From assembly GCA_006386115.1 (NCBI GenBank), contig VFIW01000181.1, forward strand, positions 1 through 45,900: a stretch of 45,900 nt of DNA, read 5' to 3'. Below the pieces are notes generated by a model. The model was not told where the DNA came from and ran no database searches. It worked only from the letters and a program-made list of their open reading frames with translations. The DNA comes from Globisporangium splendens (taxonomy: Eukaryota > Oomycota > Peronosporomycetes > Pythiales > Pythiaceae). Positions 7,900-16,111 of the stretch are shown here, one piece after another. How positions within the stretch are numbered: position 1 is the stretch's first letter; each line of letters opens with the position of its first letter. Position numbers and translations under genes: made by a program.

Positions 7900-9183
7900 T
7901 CAGGCAGGTTGCGCCACCACGCGCTTTCTGCCGATCATGAGCGCCAGCACGGCGGCGATGATGCCGGTCAAGCCCGAGATCACAAAAGCCATCAGGTAGC
8001 TGCCCTGGGCTTCGCGCAGGGCGCCCGCCATCCAGGCGGCGCTTGCCGCGCCCATCTGGTGGCCCGCCACGATCCACCCGAAGACGATCGAGGCGTCGCG
8101 TTCGCCGAAGGCTTCCGTCGTCAGGCGCAGCGTGGGCGGCACCGTGGCAATCCAGTCCAGGCCAAAGAAGATCGCGAAGATCGACAGGCTGTAGAACGAG
8201 AAATCGGAATAGGGCAGGTACATCAACGACAGGCCGCGCAGCGCGTAGTACACGAAGAGCAGCTTGCGCGGGTCGTAGCGGTCGGTCAGCCAGCCGGAGG
8301 CCGTGGTCCCGAGCAGGTCGAAGATGCCCATCATGGCCAGCAAGCCGGCCGCCTGCACTTCAGGCATGCCGTGGTCGCCGCAAAGTGCGATCAGGTGCGT
8401 GCCCACCAGGCCATTGGTCGTGAACCCGCACACGAAAAAGGTGGCGAACAAATACCAGAACGTGCGAGTGCGGGCCGCGCGCGCCAGTGTGCCGAAGGTG
8501 GCAGCCACCATGCCGGTGCGCGGCGCGGCGGGGGTGGGAGCCGCGTGCGGATCGCTGCCGAACGGCACGAGGCCCACGCTGGAAGGTCGGTCGGGCACCA
8601 GCCACCAGGCCAGCGGCACCAGCGCGGCCGCGGCGCCGGCCACCGTCCAGACCACGCGCGTCCAGTCGCCCGACGAGGCCAGCGCGGCCAGCACCGGCAG
8701 GAACACCAGCGTGCCGGTGGCGGCGCTGGCGGTCAGAAGGCCCATCATCAGTCCGCGGTGCTTGACGAACCAGCGGTTCACCACGGTCGCGCCCATCACG
8801 ATCGCCACGGCGCCCGAACTGATGCCCGAGAACACGCCCCAGGTCATGATCAGATGCCAGGGTTCGGTCATGTAGGCGCTGACGGCGCTGGAGGCCGACA
8901 TCAGGATCAGCGCCGTGATCAGCACGCGCCGCAATCCAAAGCGCTCCATCGCGGCGGCTGCGAAGGGGCCAACCAGGCCGTACAGAAAAATGCCCAGCGC
9001 GGCGGCAAACGAGATCGAACTTCGGCTCCATCCGAACGTTTCTTCCAGCGGCACCAGCAGCACACTGGGCGACGATCGCAGGCCGGCCGCGACCAGCAGC
9101 GACAGGAAAATCACGGTAACCACCACGAACGCATACTTCTGACCGGCGCGGCGGAAGGGGAACGGCGGCTGGGCTATACTCAT
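7900..9183 (-). CDS. Major facilitator superfamily transporter
   Basis: 427-aa inner-membrane protein with about 12 hydrophobic spans and the internal two-half layout of MFS proteins. Recognisable pieces are VPLEETFGWSRSSIS in the first periplasmic loop, ERFGLRRVLI after span 2 and SGWLTDRYDPRKLL in the second-half loop. These resemble the oxalate/formate-antiporter-like branch, but the substrate is unknown. It is divergent from a TetR regulator, so an exporter or uptake system induced by its substrate is likely. The start codon at 9181-9183 lies within the first base pairs of the operator and has no good Shine-Dalgarno, so translation may be leaderless or begin slightly downstream. Confidence 0.88.
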   Translation of the reverse strand: MSIAQPPFPFRRAGQKYAFVVVTVIFLSLLVAAGLRSSPSVLLVPLEETFGWSRSSISFAAALGIFLYGLVGPFAAAAMERFGLRRVLITALILMSASSAVSAYMTEPWHLIMTWGVFSGISSGAVAIVMGATVVNRWFVKHRGLMMGLLTASAATGTLVFLPVLAALASSGDWTRVVWTVAGAAAALVPLAWWLVPDRPSSVGLVPFGSDPHAAPTPAAPRTGMVAATFGTLARAARTRTFWYLFATFFVCGFTTNGLVGTHLIALCGDHGMPEVQAAGLLAMMGIFDLLGTTASGWLTDRYDPRKLLFVYYALRGLSLMYLPYSDFSFYSLSIFAIFFGLDWIATVPPTLRLTTEAFGERDASIVFGWIVAGHQMGAASAAWMAGALREAQGSYLMAFVISGLTGIIAAVLALMIGRKRVVAQPA

Positions 9184-9238
9184 GTTACTGACCGGTACGT
9201 ATTAAGGTTTGCGGATAGTACGTACCGGTCAGTAACAT
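9182..9238. promoter_or_regulatory. Paired inverted TetR-type operators
   Basis: A perfect 20-bp inverted repeat is present: ATGTTACTGACCGGTACGTA (9182-9201) and its reverse complement at 9219-9238, separated by 17 nt. Each arm itself holds an imperfect palindrome centred on CCGG (TACTGACCGGTACGTA), the usual look of a TetR-family operator. The sites lie between the divergent MFS gene and the TetR gene. The MFS start codon overlaps the outer edge of the first site. Confidence 0.8.
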
Positions 9239-9310
9239 CGTCAAGCGATTTTTGGCGACCCTGTTTTCGCGGATGGCCGCTCGCGCTATTTCGCAGAAAA
9301 GGAGCCTCGT

Positions 9311-9942
9311 ATGGCCAGCAAGAGTTCCCCCGCGTCCGCCGCACCAGGCGCCACCCCATCCAAGCCGCTGCTGGCGGCCGACCAGCATCCGCACAAGGGA
9401 CCGCGCGCGAGATGTTCTACCGCGACGGCATCCGCGCCGTGGGCGTGGACGCCATCGTCAACCAGGCCGGGGTGACGAAACCCAGCCTGTACCGCAGTTT
9501 TTCCTCGAAGGACGAATTGGCGGCTGCTTACCTGCGCGATTACGACGCCGAATTCTGGGCACGCTTTGACGCCGCGTGCGCCGCTCATCCGGGCGATCCG
9601 CGCGCCCAATTGCTCGACTACCTGACAGGCATGGCAGGACGTGCGGTGCAGAACGGCTACCGGGGATGCGGGCTGACGAACGCCGCGGTCGAGTATCCCG
9701 AACCCAATCATCCGGCCCGCGCCGTGGCCGTTGAACACAAACGCGAATTGCGCCGCCGGCTGAACGCCATGGCCGCCGGGATGGGCGCGGAAGATCCCGA
9801 AGCCCTGGCCGATGGACTGCTGCTATTGATCGAAGGTGCGTTCGTATCGAGCCAGCTTTTCGGGGCGGGAGGGCCCGCCGGGCGGGTGGCTTCGATGGCC
9901 GACAAGCTGATTCAGGCGCACCTGCCCGGCCGATCAGCCTAG
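9311..9942 (+). pseudogene. TetR/AcrR family regulator, N-terminal frame broken by small indels
   Basis: The ATG at 9311 follows AAAAGGAGCC and starts a frame reading MASKSSPASAAPG. The helix-turn-helix and C-terminal domain (YRDGIRAVGVDAIVNQAGV, TKPSLYRSF, KDELAAAYLRDYD) lie in another frame that ends at 9942. Between about 9385 and 9402 the sense frame passes briefly through the third frame, so at least two small indels are present. They fall at the end of the first helix of the DNA-binding domain. The family is clear. The gene is divergent from the MFS gene with two operators between them. Clustered 1-2 base errors elsewhere in the contig make a sequencing error more likely than true loss. 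Confidence 0.8.
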
Positions 9943-10042
9943 GCCGTCGCACAAACTCGGTGCGTAACCGTGTGCGGCATGCACCGTTGTGGTGGTGTTT
10001 GTACCCATTGCGCAACGCCGAAAAAAATGTTTGTGGTTTTTA

Positions 10043-10071
10043 TTGCAACGCAGCATACGCGGATCTAAGAT
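10043..10071 (+). promoter_or_regulatory. Sigma-70-type promoter of the 73-aa small protein gene
   Basis: TTGCAA (10043-10048) and TAAGAT (10066-10071) are separated by exactly 17 nt and lie 44 nt upstream of a gene with a good Shine-Dalgarno. Sequence just upstream is AT-rich (TTTGTGGTTTTTA). Confidence 0.6.
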
Positions 10072-10114
10072 GGATTCACGTTGTTCCACATCGCGCTTTC
10101 TCAAGGAGAGAATC

Positions 10115-10336
10115 ATGAGCGATACCGCGTTGAAAAATGCCCGTATGTCGGATGCGCTGGAGCGGTCCCTGATCCGCGAGGCCATCAAGGCGGAAACCCT
10201 GTCCGGTCCCACCGCACGCTCGCGCTGGTTGCGCCTGAAGCTGCGCATGGCTGCACTGGGCGGCGCTGTCGGCGAGGTCCTGCACAATATGGACGCCGGC
10301 CGCCGTCAACACCCGGTCGTGTCCGCGTACCACTGA
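10115..10336 (+). CDS. Hypothetical small protein (73 aa)
   Basis: I do not recognise this family. The start at 10115 is set by AAGGAG 8 nt upstream; the longer open frame upstream covers the promoter. The product is basic and probably helical (SLIREAIKAE, RSRWLRLKLRMAALGG), with no signal peptide and only one weakly hydrophobic patch (MAALGGAVGEVL). It has its own promoter and a strong terminator 14 nt after the stop, so it is a complete single-gene unit. Codon use matches its bacterial neighbours. The function is unknown. Confidence 0.7.
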   Translation: MSDTALKNARMSDALERSLIREAIKAETLSGPTARSRWLRLKLRMAALGGAVGEVLHNMDAGRRQHPVVSAYH

Positions 10337-10349
10337 AGCACCCCGCCAG

Positions 10350-10385
10350 AAAAAACGCCAGCTTTGATCGCTGGCGTTTTTTTTG
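10350..10385. terminator. Strong intrinsic terminator (bidirectional)
   Basis: An AAAAAACGCCAGC arm (10350-10362) pairs with GCTGGCGTTTTTT (from 10370), with a 7-nt loop and an eight-T run. The matching A run on the other side means it can also terminate the convergent mntH transcript, which ends at 10415. Confidence 0.9.
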
Positions 10386-10414
10386 CCTGCCGCTGGCAGG
10401 CGGCGCTGGCCCCA

Positions 10415-11704
10415 TCAGGACACGATATCCAGCAGCAGATAGGCGTCCAGCACGATGATGCCCACGGTGGCGCCGATAGCGGCCCAGGCCCACGCGCCTT
10501 TCAGCACGTAGCGGCCCATCAGGCTCTTGCGGCAGGCCAGCACGACCAGCGGACCCAGGGCGAAGGGCAGGGCAAGACTCAGGATGACCTGGCTCAGCAC
10601 CAGCAACCCGTCCGGATCGTTGCCGCCCGTGAACGCCAGCAGGCCGACGGCGGCAGCGCCCGCCACCAAGCGCGTCATCAATGCGCGGCGGCGGTCGGAC
10701 CAGTTGCTGCCGACCTGGAATCCCTTGGACAGGATGCGTCCGGCCAACACGCCCGTGATGGTGGAGCTTTGGCCCGCGGCGTACAGCGCCACGGCAAACA
10801 CGACCGCCGCCCCGATGCCCAGCGTGTGGCCGATCACCGCATGCGCATCGTCCAGACTGGACACCGTCATGCCGGATCCCGACAGCGAGGCGGCGGCCAC
10901 GATCATGATGGCCGAATTGATGAGCATGGCCACGCCCAGCGACACGATCGTGTCGTTGCGCGCCACGCGCATTGCCATCCCCAGCGCCTGCGGCGGCAGG
11001 TCCCGCGCCCGCTGCGCAAGCGAGCCCGAATGCAGATAGAGGTTGTGCGGCATGAGGGTCGCGCCCAGAATCCCCAGCGCGATCAAAAAGCCTTGCGGAT
11101 CGCGCAGCGCGCGGCCGGTCTCGGTGACGCCATGCGCCACTTCCTTCCAGGCCGGATTGGCCTTGAACAGCAGGAACACAAAAGACAGCGCGACCACGGA
11201 CAACAGCAGGGCGATCACGCGTTCATGCCGGTCGGCATTGCCGCGTGTCATCGCCAGCACGGCAAAGGTGCCGATGCCCGTGACCGCGACGCCCGCGATG
11301 AGCGGCAGGCCAAACAGCAACCGCAGCGCAATCGCGCCGCCGATCAGTTCTGCCAGCGCGGTCGCCAGAATGGCGGCCTCGCCGGCAAGCCAGGCTGCCT
11401 TGGCCAAACGCGGGGAAAGGTGGCGGGCAGTGAGGGTGGCCAGATCCTGACCGGTGGCAAGCGCCAGGCGCGACACCAGCACCTGAAAACCCAGCGCCAG
11501 AAAGGCTGACGTGATGACGACCATCAGCAGGCCGTAGCCAAAGCCGCTGCCGCCGGCGATGTCGGTCGCCCAGTTGCCCGGATCGATGTAGCCGACGGCG
11601 ACCAGGATGCCCGACCCGACCATGCGGCGCAGGTTCGCGGAAACCCGCGCGTCCTGCGCCAGGGCGGCATTGCCGCCTGATATTGCGTAGATGAATCCGG
11701 TCAT
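10415..11704 (-). CDS. mntH: Nramp family divalent metal transporter (Mn2+/H+ symporter type)
   Basis: 429-aa inner-membrane transporter of the Nramp family, importing Mn2+ (and possibly Fe2+) with protons. The metal-binding motif of span 1 is [11 protein letters not shown] (D41, N44). The span 6 motif is [13 protein letters not shown] (A215, M218, H220). About eleven hydrophobic segments are visible, which is normal for MntH. The start at 11704 has a GGAG Shine-Dalgarno. A Fur-like palindrome lies immediately upstream, which fits metal-dependent repression. Confidence 0.93.
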   Translation of the reverse strand: MTGFIYAISGGNAALAQDARVSANLRRMVGSGILVAVGYIDPGNWATDIAGGSGFGYGLLMVVITSAFLALGFQVLVSRLALATGQDLATLTARHLSPRLAKAAWLAGEAAILATALAELIGGAIALRLLFGLPLIAGVAVTGIGTFAVLAMTRGNADRHERVIALLLSVVALSFVFLLFKANPAWKEVAHGVTETGRALRDPQGFLIALGILGATLMPHNLYLHSGSLAQRARDLPPQALGMAMRVARNDTIVSLGVAMLINSAIMIVAAASLSGSGMTVSSLDDAHAVIGHTLGIGAAVVFAVALYAAGQSSTITGVLAGRILSKGFQVGSNWSDRRRALMTRLVAGAAAVGLLAFTGGNDPDGLLVLSQVILSLALPFALGPLVVLACRKSLMGRYVLKGAWAWAAIGATVGIIVLDAYLLLDIVS

Positions 11705-11714
11705 GTGCTGCTCC

Positions 11715-11731
11715 TGAGAATGGTTCTCATT
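11715..11731. promoter_or_regulatory. Fur/Mur-type operator at the mntH 5' end
   Basis: TGAGAATGGTTCTCATT matches the 7-1-7 Fur pattern (TGAGAAT-n-ATTCTCA) with one mismatch. On the mntH strand it ends about 10 nt before the start codon, abutting the Shine-Dalgarno, so a bound repressor would block transcription from a promoter just upstream. Whether Fur, Mur or another metal sensor binds is not decidable from sequence. Confidence 0.65.
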
Positions 11732-11833
11732 TTTCAGGAGCGCACCTGCACCGTCAAATTGATTTTGGCCACGCTCGGGATAGGGCGGGCCAATGATCCG
11801 GCCCCGTCAGGAGCCGGATTACCCTCGCGCCGG

Positions 11834-12258
11834 TCAGGACTTCAGCTTGGCGTCCATCGAGATCTTGGCGTTCAGCACCTTGGAAACCGGGCAGCCCTTT
11901 TCGGCTTTGCGGGCGGCTTCCTCGAACGCTTCGGCGGAAGCGCCGGGATGACGGCCTCCACGGTCAGATGCACGGCGGTGATGGAAAAGCCGTCATCGAC
12001 CTTGTCCAGCGTGACTTCGGCCTTGGTGTCCAGGCTTTGCGCGACCATGCCCGCTTCGCCCAGGATGTTGGACAGCGCCATGGTGAAGCACCCGGCGTGC
12101 GCCGCGCCCAGCAGTTCTTCGGGGTTGGTGCCCGGCGTGTCGCCGAAGCGGGTGTTAAAGCCGTAAGGTTGGCTCTTGAGCGCGCCGCTCTGCGTGGAAA
12201 TCGTGCCTTTGCCAGTCTTCAGATCGCCCGACCAGGCGGCGGTTGCGGTTTTCTTCAT
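11834..12258 (-). pseudogene. OsmC family peroxiredoxin, broken by a 1-base deletion
   Basis: The first ~105 residues read as an OsmC/Ohr-fold protein: MKKTATAAWSGDLKTGKGTI, then [20 protein letters not shown] with the resolving-type Cys, then the VTLDKV strand. After AVIP the frame is lost near 11943-11944. The expected C-terminus ([15 protein letters not shown], with the second Cys) continues in another frame to a TGA at 11834-11836. Restoring one G in a two-G run would give about 141 aa, the normal OsmC length. Function in intact relatives is reduction of organic hydroperoxides. The break is probably a sequencing error because both halves are well preserved. Confidence 0.85.
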
Positions 12259-12536
12259 ACGTGACTCCTGTGTGGGAACGCAGCCGCGTGCGGCGCGTCC
12301 GGGGTGGGGAGAGGCGCCGCCGCGGGGGCGGCGCGCCTTGCCTCAGGCGGCATCGTCGATGATACGGCCCGCCACCCCGCCCATCGCGTAAGACACCGGT
12401 ACGCAACGGCAAGCCGATGTAACGATGGCCTGGCGGGGCATTCACCTCCAACAAGGGTTGGCCACGTCAACAACCGCCGCTGGCGCATCAGGCAAAATAG
12501 CGGCATCTCCTTCACTCCCATCCAAGAGCCGTAGTC
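12259..12536. other. Intergenic region between osmC-like gene and orphan binding-protein gene
   Basis: 278 nt between divergent genes. I see no convincing ORF or RNA gene. It probably holds both promoters, but no clear -35/-10 pair with good spacing stands out. Confidence 0.4.
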
Positions 12537-13691
12537 ATGCCTCGCATCCTTGCCCGCTACGCCTGCGCCGTCGCGCTGGCCGTCCCCGCCCTGTCCGCCC
12601 AAGCTGAAATCGTGATCGGCGTGGACGTGTCCACCACGGGCCCCGCCGCCGCCATCGGCATCCAGACCAACAACGCGATCCGCCTGTGGCCCAACACGTT
12701 GGGCGGCGAACCCGCGCGTTACGTGGTGCTGGACGACGGCACGGACGTCAGCCGGGCGGTCAAGAACATGCGCAAGCTGACCTCCGAGGACAAGGTGGAC
12801 GCCATCGTCGGCCCCAACATCACAGCTTCCGCGCTGGCCGCCCTGGACGTGCTGGCCGAAACCAAGACGCCGATGATCGCGCTGGCCGCGTCCAGCGTCA
12901 TCGTGGAACCGCAGTCGGATCCCAAGCGCACCTGGGCCTTCAAGATGCCGCAGAACGACTCGCTGATGGCCACGGTGCTGGTCGAAGACATGAAGAAGAA
13001 GGGCCTGAAGAACGTGGCCTTCATCGGCTTTGCCGATTCGTATGGCGACAGCTGGCTGAAGGAGTTCACGGCCGCGGCCGGGTCCGATCTGAAACTCGTC
13101 GCCCAAGAGCGCTTCCAGCGCACCGACGCGTCGGTGGTCGGCCAGGTGCTCAAGGTCATTGCCGCCAAGCCGGACGCAGTGCTGATCGCCGGTTCGGGCA
13201 CGCCGGCCGCGCTGCCCCAGAAAACGCTGCTCGAACGCGGCTACACCGGCGCCGTCTACCAGACGCACGGCATCGGCACGCTTGAATTCCTGCAGGTCGG
13301 CGGCAAGGACGTGGAGGGGACGCTGTTCCCCACCGGCCCGGGTGTGGTGGCGCGCGAGTTGCCCGATTCCAACCCGGTCAAGAAGGTGGCGGTGGCCTTT
13401 GCGGACAAGTACGAGCAGCAATACGGCCCGCATACGCTGACCCAGTTCGCCGGGGACGCCTATGGCGCCTGGATGCTGCTGGATTCGGCGGTGGCTCGGG
13501 CCCTCAAGACGGGCGCCAAGCCCGGCACGCCCGAGTTCCGCCTGGCACTGCGCGACGCGCTGGAAAACACCCGTGATCTGGTCGTTCCCAATGGCGTCTT
13601 GAACATCACCAAGGAAAACCATCAGGGATTCGATGAGCGCGCCCGGGTGATGGGCACGGTCAAGAATGGACGCTTTTCCTACGCCCAATAA
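12537..13691 (+). CDS. Orphan branched-chain amino acid-type ABC transporter solute-binding protein
   Basis: 384-aa periplasmic binding protein of the LivJ/LivK (type I fold) family. A Sec signal peptide (MPRILARYACAVALAVPALS, cleavage after AQA) is followed by EIVIGVDVSTTGPAAAIGI. VDAIVGPNITASALAALDV and GRFSYAQ at the C-terminus are typical. The gene stands alone between a divergent osmC-like gene and a terminator, with no permease or ATPase, so it must share a transporter elsewhere (the liv operon here is a candidate) or act as a sensor input. The ligand is unknown. Confidence 0.9.
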   Translation: MPRILARYACAVALAVPALSAQAEIVIGVDVSTTGPAAAIGIQTNNAIRLWPNTLGGEPARYVVLDDGTDVSRAVKNMRKLTSEDKVDAIVGPNITASALAALDVLAETKTPMIALAASSVIVEPQSDPKRTWAFKMPQNDSLMATVLVEDMKKKGLKNVAFIGFADSYGDSWLKEFTAAAGSDLKLVAQERFQRTDASVVGQVLKVIAAKPDAVLIAGSGTPAALPQKTLLERGYTGAVYQTHGIGTLEFLQVGGKDVEGTLFPTGPGVVARELPDSNPVKKVAVAFADKYEQQYGPHTLTQFAGDAYGAWMLLDSAVARALKTGAKPGTPEFRLALRDALENTRDLVVPNGVLNITKENHQGFDERARVMGTVKNGRFSYAQ

Positions 13692-13753
13692 ACGGTGCCA
13701 TATCTATCTACCGTTCGTAACGTGTCCTAACGCGTCATAGGGCAACGAACGTC

Positions 13754-13777
13754 AAAAGCAGGCTTAGGCCTGCTTTT
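13754..13777 (+). terminator. Intrinsic terminator after the orphan binding-protein gene
   Basis: AAAAGCAGGC (13754-13763), a TTAG loop and GCCTGCTTTT (13768-13777) form a 10-bp stem with a short T run. It lies 62 nt after the stop codon. Confidence 0.85.
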
Positions 13778-13868
13778 TCACGTCTATATCATTCGTGTCG
13801 AAATCATTTCTTAGCGTATTATTTTTAGTGAAGCCATGTACCTAGAAATAAATTCGGGAGAAAGATTC

Positions 13869-14780
13869 ATGACCCTCATCCAATCCAGACGACTACTGTT
13901 GGCCCTTGGCCTGGGCGTTCTCGCGGCGTGTTCGGACTCGGGCGGCGACAAGACCGCGGCAACAGGCGACGCGCCAGCCAGCAGCGTCAGTACGCTGGAA
14001 GCCGCCAAGTCGGCCGGAAAGATCCGTATCGGCTACGCCAATGAGGCGCCGTTTGCCTACATGGACAGCAAAGAGGCCAAGGTTACCGGCGAGTCGGTGG
14101 AAATCGCCCGCGTGGTGCTCAAGCGCATGGGCATCAACGAGGTGGAAGGGGTCCTGACCGAATTCGGTTCGCTCATCCCGGGGCTTGCGGCCAAGCGTTT
14201 CGACATCATTGCGGCGGGCATGTACATCACGCCCGAGCGCTGCCAGCAGGTGGCGTTCTCCAACCCCACCTATGGCGTGGGCGAAGCGTTCCTCGTCAAG
14301 GACGGCAATCCCAAGAACCTGCACAGTTACGAAGACGTGGCCAAGAACCCCGATGCCAAGCTTGGCGTGGTGGTGGGCGCCATCGAGGGCGATTACGCGC
14401 AGAAGGTCAACATTCCGGCAGGGCAGGTGGTCGTGTTTCCGGATGCGGTCAGCGCGCTGTCCGGGGTGCAGGCCGGCCGCGCCGATGCCTATGCCGCGAC
14501 CGCGCTTACCATCAACGACCTGATGGGCAAGACGCAGGCGGGCAGCGGCCTGCAAAAGGCCGAGCCGTTCACGGACCCGGTCATCGACGGCAAGGGCGTG
14601 CGCGGTTACGGCGCCTATGCCTTCCGCACGGACGACAAGGCCTTCGCGGACGCCTTCAACGCCGAGCTCGCCAAGTTTATTGGCACCGACGAACACAAGA
14701 AGCTCGTCGAGCCGTTCGGCTTCACGGCCGACGAACTGCCCCAAGGGGTGACCGCGGACAAGCTCTGCAGCGGACAGTAA
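13869..14780 (+). CDS. ehuB: Ectoine/hydroxyectoine-type ABC transporter solute-binding lipoprotein EhuB
   Basis: 303-aa type II binding protein. A signal sequence with lipobox LAAC (Cys at residue 21) predicts a membrane-anchored lipoprotein. KIRIGYANEAPFAYMD, then EFGSLIPGLAAKRFDIIAAG and MYITPERCQQVAFSNPTY, are the diagnostic EhuB segments. I chose the ATG at 13869 because GGAG lies 8 nt upstream and it begins the signal peptide; an in-frame ATG 33 nt earlier has no such site. It starts a four-gene operon ehuBCDA for uptake of the osmoprotectants ectoine and hydroxyectoine, although a related ligand cannot be excluded. Confidence 0.88.
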   Translation: MTLIQSRRLLLALGLGVLAACSDSGGDKTAATGDAPASSVSTLEAAKSAGKIRIGYANEAPFAYMDSKEAKVTGESVEIARVVLKRMGINEVEGVLTEFGSLIPGLAAKRFDIIAAGMYITPERCQQVAFSNPTYGVGEAFLVKDGNPKNLHSYEDVAKNPDAKLGVVVGAIEGDYAQKVNIPAGQVVVFPDAVSALSGVQAGRADAYAATALTINDLMGKTQAGSGLQKAEPFTDPVIDGKGVRGYGAYAFRTDDKAFADAFNAELAKFIGTDEHKKLVEPFGFTADELPQGVTADKLCSGQ

Positions 14781-14789
14781 GGGGCGCCG

Positions 14790-15443
14790 ATGCAGTTGAT
14801 GTCTGAACATATCGCGCAGCTTGTGCCGCCCCTGCTCGAGGGGCTGGTCGTCACGCTGCAGATCATGGCGGGCGCCGTGGTCCTGGCGGTGCCGCTTGCG
14901 CTGCTGTCGGGGCTGGGCCGCCTGTCGTCCCTGCGGCCCGTGCGTTGGGCGGCGTCGATCTACGTCGAGGTCTTTCGCGGCACGTCGGCCCTGGTGCAGC
15001 TCTTCTGGTTCTACTTCGTGCTGCCGCTCTTTGGCGTGCAGCTGCCGGCCATGCTGGTCGGCATCGTGGTGCTGGCGCTGAATGCGGGCGCGTATGGGGC
15101 GGAAGTGGTGCGCGGCGCCATCCGGGCCGTGCCGCCCGGGCAGCGTGAAGCCGGCGTGGCGTTGAACCTCACGCGCCGTCAGATCATGCAGCGCATCGTG
15201 CTGCCGCAAGCCGTGCCGGCCATGCTGCCGCCCGCCGGCAACCTGCTGATCGAGCTCCTGAAGAACACGGCCCTGGTGTCGCTGATCACCATCACCGACC
15301 TGACGTTCCGCGGCCAGCTGCTGCGCAGCGAAACCCTGCGCACGACCGAGATCTTCACGCTGATGCTGCTGATGTACTTTGCCGTGGCCCTGTTGATCAC
15401 CGCGGGCGTGCGTCTGCTTGAGCGGAGGGTCCGAGTCCGATGA
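14790..15443 (+). CDS. ehuC: Ectoine-type ABC transporter permease EhuC
   Basis: 217-aa inner-membrane permease of the His/Glu/Gln (HisM-like) family. It begins 9 nt after ehuB. EVFRGTSALVQLFWFYFVLP is the conserved first-loop motif. The EAA loop for contact with the ATPase is visible around REAGVALNLTRRQIMQRIVLPQA. About five membrane spans are visible. The stop overlaps the ehuD start (ATGA, 15440-15443). Confidence 0.88.
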   Translation: MQLMSEHIAQLVPPLLEGLVVTLQIMAGAVVLAVPLALLSGLGRLSSLRPVRWAASIYVEVFRGTSALVQLFWFYFVLPLFGVQLPAMLVGIVVLALNAGAYGAEVVRGAIRAVPPGQREAGVALNLTRRQIMQRIVLPQAVPAMLPPAGNLLIELLKNTALVSLITITDLTFRGQLLRSETLRTTEIFTLMLLMYFAVALLITAGVRLLERRVRVR

Positions 15444-16111
15444 CACCGATATTTGACTGGTCTTTCGCCCTGGAAATCCTGCCCACGCTAGGGTCGGCGC
15501 TCTTGATCACGATCCAGGCTACCGTGCTCGGCATGCTGGTGGCGGTGACGTTGGGGCTGGTGCTTGCCATGCTCCGGCGGTCGCGGCTGCGCATCGTGTC
15601 GATGCCCACGGCGTTTTTCATCGAGTTCGTGCGCAGCACGCCGCTGCTGGTGCAGATGTATTTCCTGTTCTATGTCTTGCCGCTGACTGGCGCGCAGATG
15701 TCGCCGCTCATGACGGGGATCGTGGCGCTGGGCCTGCACTACGCCACCTATTGCGCCGAGGTGTACCGCGCCGGCATTGAAGCCGTGCCACGCGGCCAGT
15801 GGGAAGCGGCCACGGCGCTGAACATGTCGCGCTGGCGTACGGCGGTGGGCGTGGTGCTGCCGCAGGCGATCCCGCCGGTGGTGCCCGCGCTGGGCAACTA
15901 TCTGGTGGCGATGTTCAAGGACACGCCGCTGCTGTCGGCCATCACCGTGGTCGAGCTGCTGCAGCAAAGCAAGATGATCGGATCCGCGACGTTCCGGTAC
16001 ACCGAACCCCTGACCCTGGTGGGCCTGCTGTTCCTGGCGCTGAGCCTGGTCGCGGCCTGGGGCGTGCGCGGCCTGGAGGCCCGCCTGCAACGATATGGAG
16101 GAAAACGATGA
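15440..16111 (+). CDS. ehuD: Ectoine-type ABC transporter permease EhuD
   Basis: 223-aa second permease, paralogous to EhuC. FFIEFVRSTPLLVQMYFLFY and the EAA loop QWEAATALNMSRWRTAVGVV are typical of polar amino acid transporters. The segment MFKDTPLLSAITVVELLQQS is a recognised EhuD/HisQ-type stretch. It overlaps ehuC and ehuA by 4 nt each, so all subunits are translationally coupled. A GGAGG site inside its end serves ehuA. Confidence 0.88.
   Translation: MTPIFDWSFALEILPTLGSALLITIQATVLGMLVAVTLGLVLAMLRRSRLRIVSMPTAFFIEFVRSTPLLVQMYFLFYVLPLTGAQMSPLMTGIVALGLHYATYCAEVYRAGIEAVPRGQWEAATALNMSRWRTAVGVVLPQAIPPVVPALGNYLVAMFKDTPLLSAITVVELLQQSKMIGSATFRYTEPLTLVGLLFLALSLVAAWGVRGLEARLQRYGGKR

Noticed and set aside
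7846..9302. Plus-strand frame leading into the TetR sequence
   Set aside because: It is the antisense of the MFS gene; only the part after 9,403 has coding sense.
11796..11819. ATCCGGC/GCCGGAT hairpin downstream of the osmC-like gene
   Set aside because: Seven-base stem without a T run; too weak to call a terminator.
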